Program-made: the position numbers and the translations under genes
NCBI GenBank assembly: GCA_910583765.1
Contig: CAJTYS010000005.1
Span: forward strand, 62,001 to 126,000
Reading direction: 5' to 3'
Origin: an uncultured Eubacteriales bacterium
Lineage (GTDB): Bacteria > Bacillota > Clostridia > Peptostreptococcales > Anaerovoracaceae
DNA length: 64,000 nt
The notes under the pieces: generated by a model
What the model was told of the DNA's origin: nothing
Database searches by the model: none
The model's input: only the letters and a program-made list of their open reading frames with translations
In this document: in pieces, positions 61,826 through 64,000 of the stretch
Position numbering within the stretch: the stretch's first letter is position 1
How the letters are laid out: the number at the start of each line of letters is the position of its first letter

Positions 61826-64000
61826 ATGGAAGAAAAATTAAAGGAAAAGCAGATCGACCCACGGGAAGTGGAGACGTGGGCTAGAGTCAGAGGGCGGCAT
61901 TGCTCGGACAGAGTCATGAAAGGGGTCGATCGGGTCATCAACACGAATCCCGCCTTTGACCTAGAGCGGGCCTACGCGGACATGAAAGCGTACGAGGCGT
62001 ACAAAGACCAGCCTCGGGTGATACAGCGGGCCAGGGCTTTGGAAGTATTTTTGCGGGACAAAACCATCCGTATTGAGCCGGACGAGCTGATCGTGGGCAA
62101 CGTGGCGGACAAAGTCAAAGGCGCGCCGTTTTTCGGCGAATACTATTACCAGTTCACTGTGGATGAAATGGACGATCCGGTGAAGGATTTTGAAAACAGA
62201 GGTTTCGATGAGTTTGTGATCACCAGCCAACAGCGGAAAGAACTGCGGGAGACTATTTTGCCGTTTTTCAAAGACAAATGCCTGCAGCGCCATGTTTTCG
62301 ACGATTTGATGGACAAGGAAACTCGGGACAAGACCTGCGCCCTGGAAGGCGCGTACCCGACAACGCCGGTCATTGGCGGCTTGATGGTGCAGACGGACTG
62401 TGGCCACACAGTGGTCAATTACCCAAAGGTATTGAAATACGGATTAGAAGCCATCAAAGAGGACGTGATCTATCACAAAAACCAGGCCGCTGAATCATAC
62501 TGTTTTGACAGAGAAGCGAAGCTTTTGGAATATGAGGCCATGATCATCGCCCTGGACGCGGCCATGGCCTACTCCAAACGATACGCGGACGAAGCCAGGC
62601 GGCAGGCCCAGGCGGAAACGGACCAAAAGCGCAAAGAGGAACTGCTGGAAATCGCCAGGGTGTGCGAAAAAGTGCCGGCAAAACCAGCGGGATCCTTCTG
62701 GGAAGCCGTGCAGTGCATCAGCTTCATCCATCTCCTGTGCTGGTGCGAAGTGCTCAACGTGTCCCTGGGCTTTGGCAGGGTGGACCAGTACCTGTATCCG
62801 TACTACGTGAAATCCGTCCACCAGGACAAAGAGCTGACAAAAGACGAAGCCATCGAACTGCTGCAAATGTGGTTTATCAAGACCAACGAGCATGCGGAAA
62901 TCTACAACTATGACAACGCCCAGACCCAGATGGGGTATCAGCTGGGGATCCAGATGACCCTGGGCGGCCAGACACGGGACGGAAAAGATGCGGTCAATGA
63001 AATGTCTTATGTGCTCATGGACGCAGAAGAAGAGTTGGGGCTGCAAAATCCAGATTTCGGGATTCGGGTTTTTGACGGAAGCGACAGGAATTTCATCAAA
63101 CGAGTGGCCGAAGTGATTCGCCTGGGAAGGGGAAAGCCAAAATATTTTTACGACAACAAAGCTTTGGAATGCTTGAAAAAAGAATACCCGGATCTGCCGA
63201 TGGAAGACTTGCGGGAATACATCACCGTGGGCTGCACGGAGCTGATCCTGCCGTTTTCCTCCCAGCCTAACACCTTCGTGGCCTTGATCAGCGTCCCGAA
63301 GGTCCTGGAATTGACCTTGCACAACGGAAAGTGCGCCTTGACTGGAGAGCAGCTGGGGCCTGAAACCGGAGATCCATGCAGGTTTGCTTCCATGGATGAA
63401 TTGAAAGCGGCCTTTGAAGCGCAATTTCGGCACTGGATCGAGTTCAGCTGCAAGTCCGTGAAGATCCAGATGGACGCGCAGGCCGAATTTTCTTACAGTC
63501 CACTGAATTCCGCCCTGATGGAAGGGCCGATTCAGAAAGGGAAGGACCTGTGCGAAGGCGGAGCCTGGTACACGGCTTATACCCTTTGGTTCCCAGGGAT
63601 CGCCACCGCAGCGGACGCGCTGACTTCCATCGACACCTTAGTCTTCAAAGAAAAGAAGGTTTCCTGGGAAGAATTGATCAAGGCCATAGACGCTGACTGG
63701 GAAGGCTATGAAACCCTTTTGGCTTATGACATCAACCAGGTGCCGAAATACGGAAACGACATGGACTACGCGGATGCGAACGCCTGCTATTTGATGAACA
63801 CCTGGTGCGACATCGTTGACGAGATCAACCTGCGTAAAGACATGCTGCCAAAACAGGGCGGCCAGTACATCACTTCCACCATTGTGGGAACGCCGCCTAC
63901 TGGAATGGGCAGCACCGTGGCGGCTCTGCCAGGCGGACACCGGAAATACCAACCGCTCAGCGACACCAGTTCGCCAGTGCATGGGATGGACACCCACGGG
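61826..64000 (+). CDS. Glycyl radical enzyme, candidate arylacetate decarboxylase (3' end outside window)
   Basis: The frame runs unbroken from ATG 61826 (after AAAGGAG) to the window end, 725 codons; the C-terminal glycyl radical loop is not included. The thiyl cysteine is C470 in TVGCTELILP, with E472 as the usual acidic partner of decarboxylases and lyases. The N terminus has the PFL-like RALEVFLRDKTI and PDELIVGN. Context (MFS, two-cluster activase, iorAB in the same window) favours an arylacetate decarboxylase such as the indoleacetate (skatole-forming) or p-hydroxyphenylacetate type; other dehydratase or lyase roles are possible. No HpdC-like small subunit is seen. Confidence 0.85.
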   Translation, partial: MEEKLKEKQIDPREVETWARVRGRHCSDRVMKGVDRVINTNPAFDLERAYADMKAYEAYKDQPRVIQRARALEVFLRDKTIRIEPDELIVGNVADKVKGAPFFGEYYYQFTVDEMDDPVKDFENRGFDEFVITSQQRKELRETILPFFKDKCLQRHVFDDLMDKETRDKTCALEGAYPTTPVIGGLMVQTDCGHTVVNYPKVLKYGLEAIKEDVIYHKNQAAESYCFDREAKLLEYEAMIIALDAAMAYSKRYADEARRQAQAETDQKRKEELLEIARVCEKVPAKPAGSFWEAVQCISFIHLLCWCEVLNVSLGFGRVDQYLYPYYVKSVHQDKELTKDEAIELLQMWFIKTNEHAEIYNYDNAQTQMGYQLGIQMTLGGQTRDGKDAVNEMSYVLMDAEEELGLQNPDFGIRVFDGSDRNFIKRVAEVIRLGRGKPKYFYDNKALECLKKEYPDLPMEDLREYITVGCTELILPFSSQPNTFVALISVPKVLELTLHNGKCALTGEQLGPETGDPCRFASMDELKAAFEAQFRHWIEFSCKSVKIQMDAQAEFSYSPLNSALMEGPIQKGKDLCEGGAWYTAYTLWFPGIATAADALTSIDTLVFKEKKVSWEELIKAIDADWEGYETLLAYDINQVPKYGNDMDYADANACYLMNTWCDIVDEINLRKDMLPKQGGQYITSTIVGTPPTGMGSTVAALPGGHRKYQPLSDTSSPVHGMDTHG

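Noticed and set aside
62495..63433. Long antisense ORF (312 codons) inside the glycyl radical enzyme gene, and similar ones at 36908-37681, 44497-45267, 57959-58624 and 60457-61290
   Set aside because: All lie opposite well-recognised genes in codon-aligned frames, have no ribosome binding site and no recognisable protein motif.

Overview
This is one window from a Gram-positive, anaerobic, flagellated member of the Clostridia. The evidence is a short Hag-type flagellin with a sigma-D promoter, an indolepyruvate:ferredoxin oxidoreductase with phosphotransbutyrylase and butyrate kinase, a glycyl radical enzyme, sigma-54 promoters, an Lsa-type ABC-F protein and strong AGGAGG ribosome binding sites. 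An amino-acid-fermenting gut-type lineage such as Anaerovoracaceae/Family XIII would fit, but that placement is a guess. I see no rRNA, tRNA, CRISPR array or complete insertion sequence.

Region 1 (1-13618) is a surface-polysaccharide or glycoprotein cluster. It has three DUF4422 proteins, one of them fused to a GT8 domain, plus a free-standing GT8 transferase. Nucleotide-sugar enzymes follow (galE, glf, ugd, UDP-glucuronate decarboxylase), then a ribulose-phosphate-epimerase-like protein, a TPR glycosyltransferase and a glycerophosphotransferase-like protein. A small XRE regulator and a YARHG membrane protein (13769-17183) separate it from region 2.

Region 2 (17364-34590) is a flagellin locus with its probable glycosylation island. 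The flagellin gene has a sigma-D promoter and a leader hairpin that looks like a CsrA site. Three large GT2 proteins follow, then rfbF-rfbG-rfbH (CDP-3,6-dideoxyhexose pathway), two reductases, PseB, a ThDP enzyme resembling YerE (branched-sugar formation), a NeuB/PseI-type synthase, a GNAT acetyltransferase and a pyruvyltransferase-like protein. Together they suggest an unusual flagellin sugar.

Region 3 (34787-51877) is mixed. It holds a CysQ-like phosphatase, rpmE, a tandem array of about 92-bp hairpin repeats with promoter-like TATAAT boxes ahead of an Rpn-family nuclease, and an Lsa-type ABC-F gene with a leader peptide and attenuator. A LysR gene is divergent from the operon ptb-iorA-iorB-buk, which would conserve energy from 2-oxo acids. 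An AAA-ATPase/PD-(D/E)XK protein and a P-type cation ATPase follow. The ATPase sits behind a yybP-ykoY (Mn2+) riboswitch whose P1 strand also forms an intrinsic terminator.

Region 4 (50449-64000) is sigma-54 territory. A sigma-54 activator is frameshifted at a run of eight G. A clear -24/-12 promoter then drives a ureohydrolase, a bona fide-looking creatininase and an NCS1 permease, a candidate creatinine/creatine utilisation operon in which an arginase-fold enzyme would replace classical creatinase. An ornithine decarboxylase and a second Rpn-family nuclease follow. A second sigma-54 promoter drives an MFS transporter, a glycyl-radical activase and a glycyl radical enzyme cut by the window end. 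With iorAB upstream, this last set could make and decarboxylate an arylacetate, for example indoleacetate to skatole.
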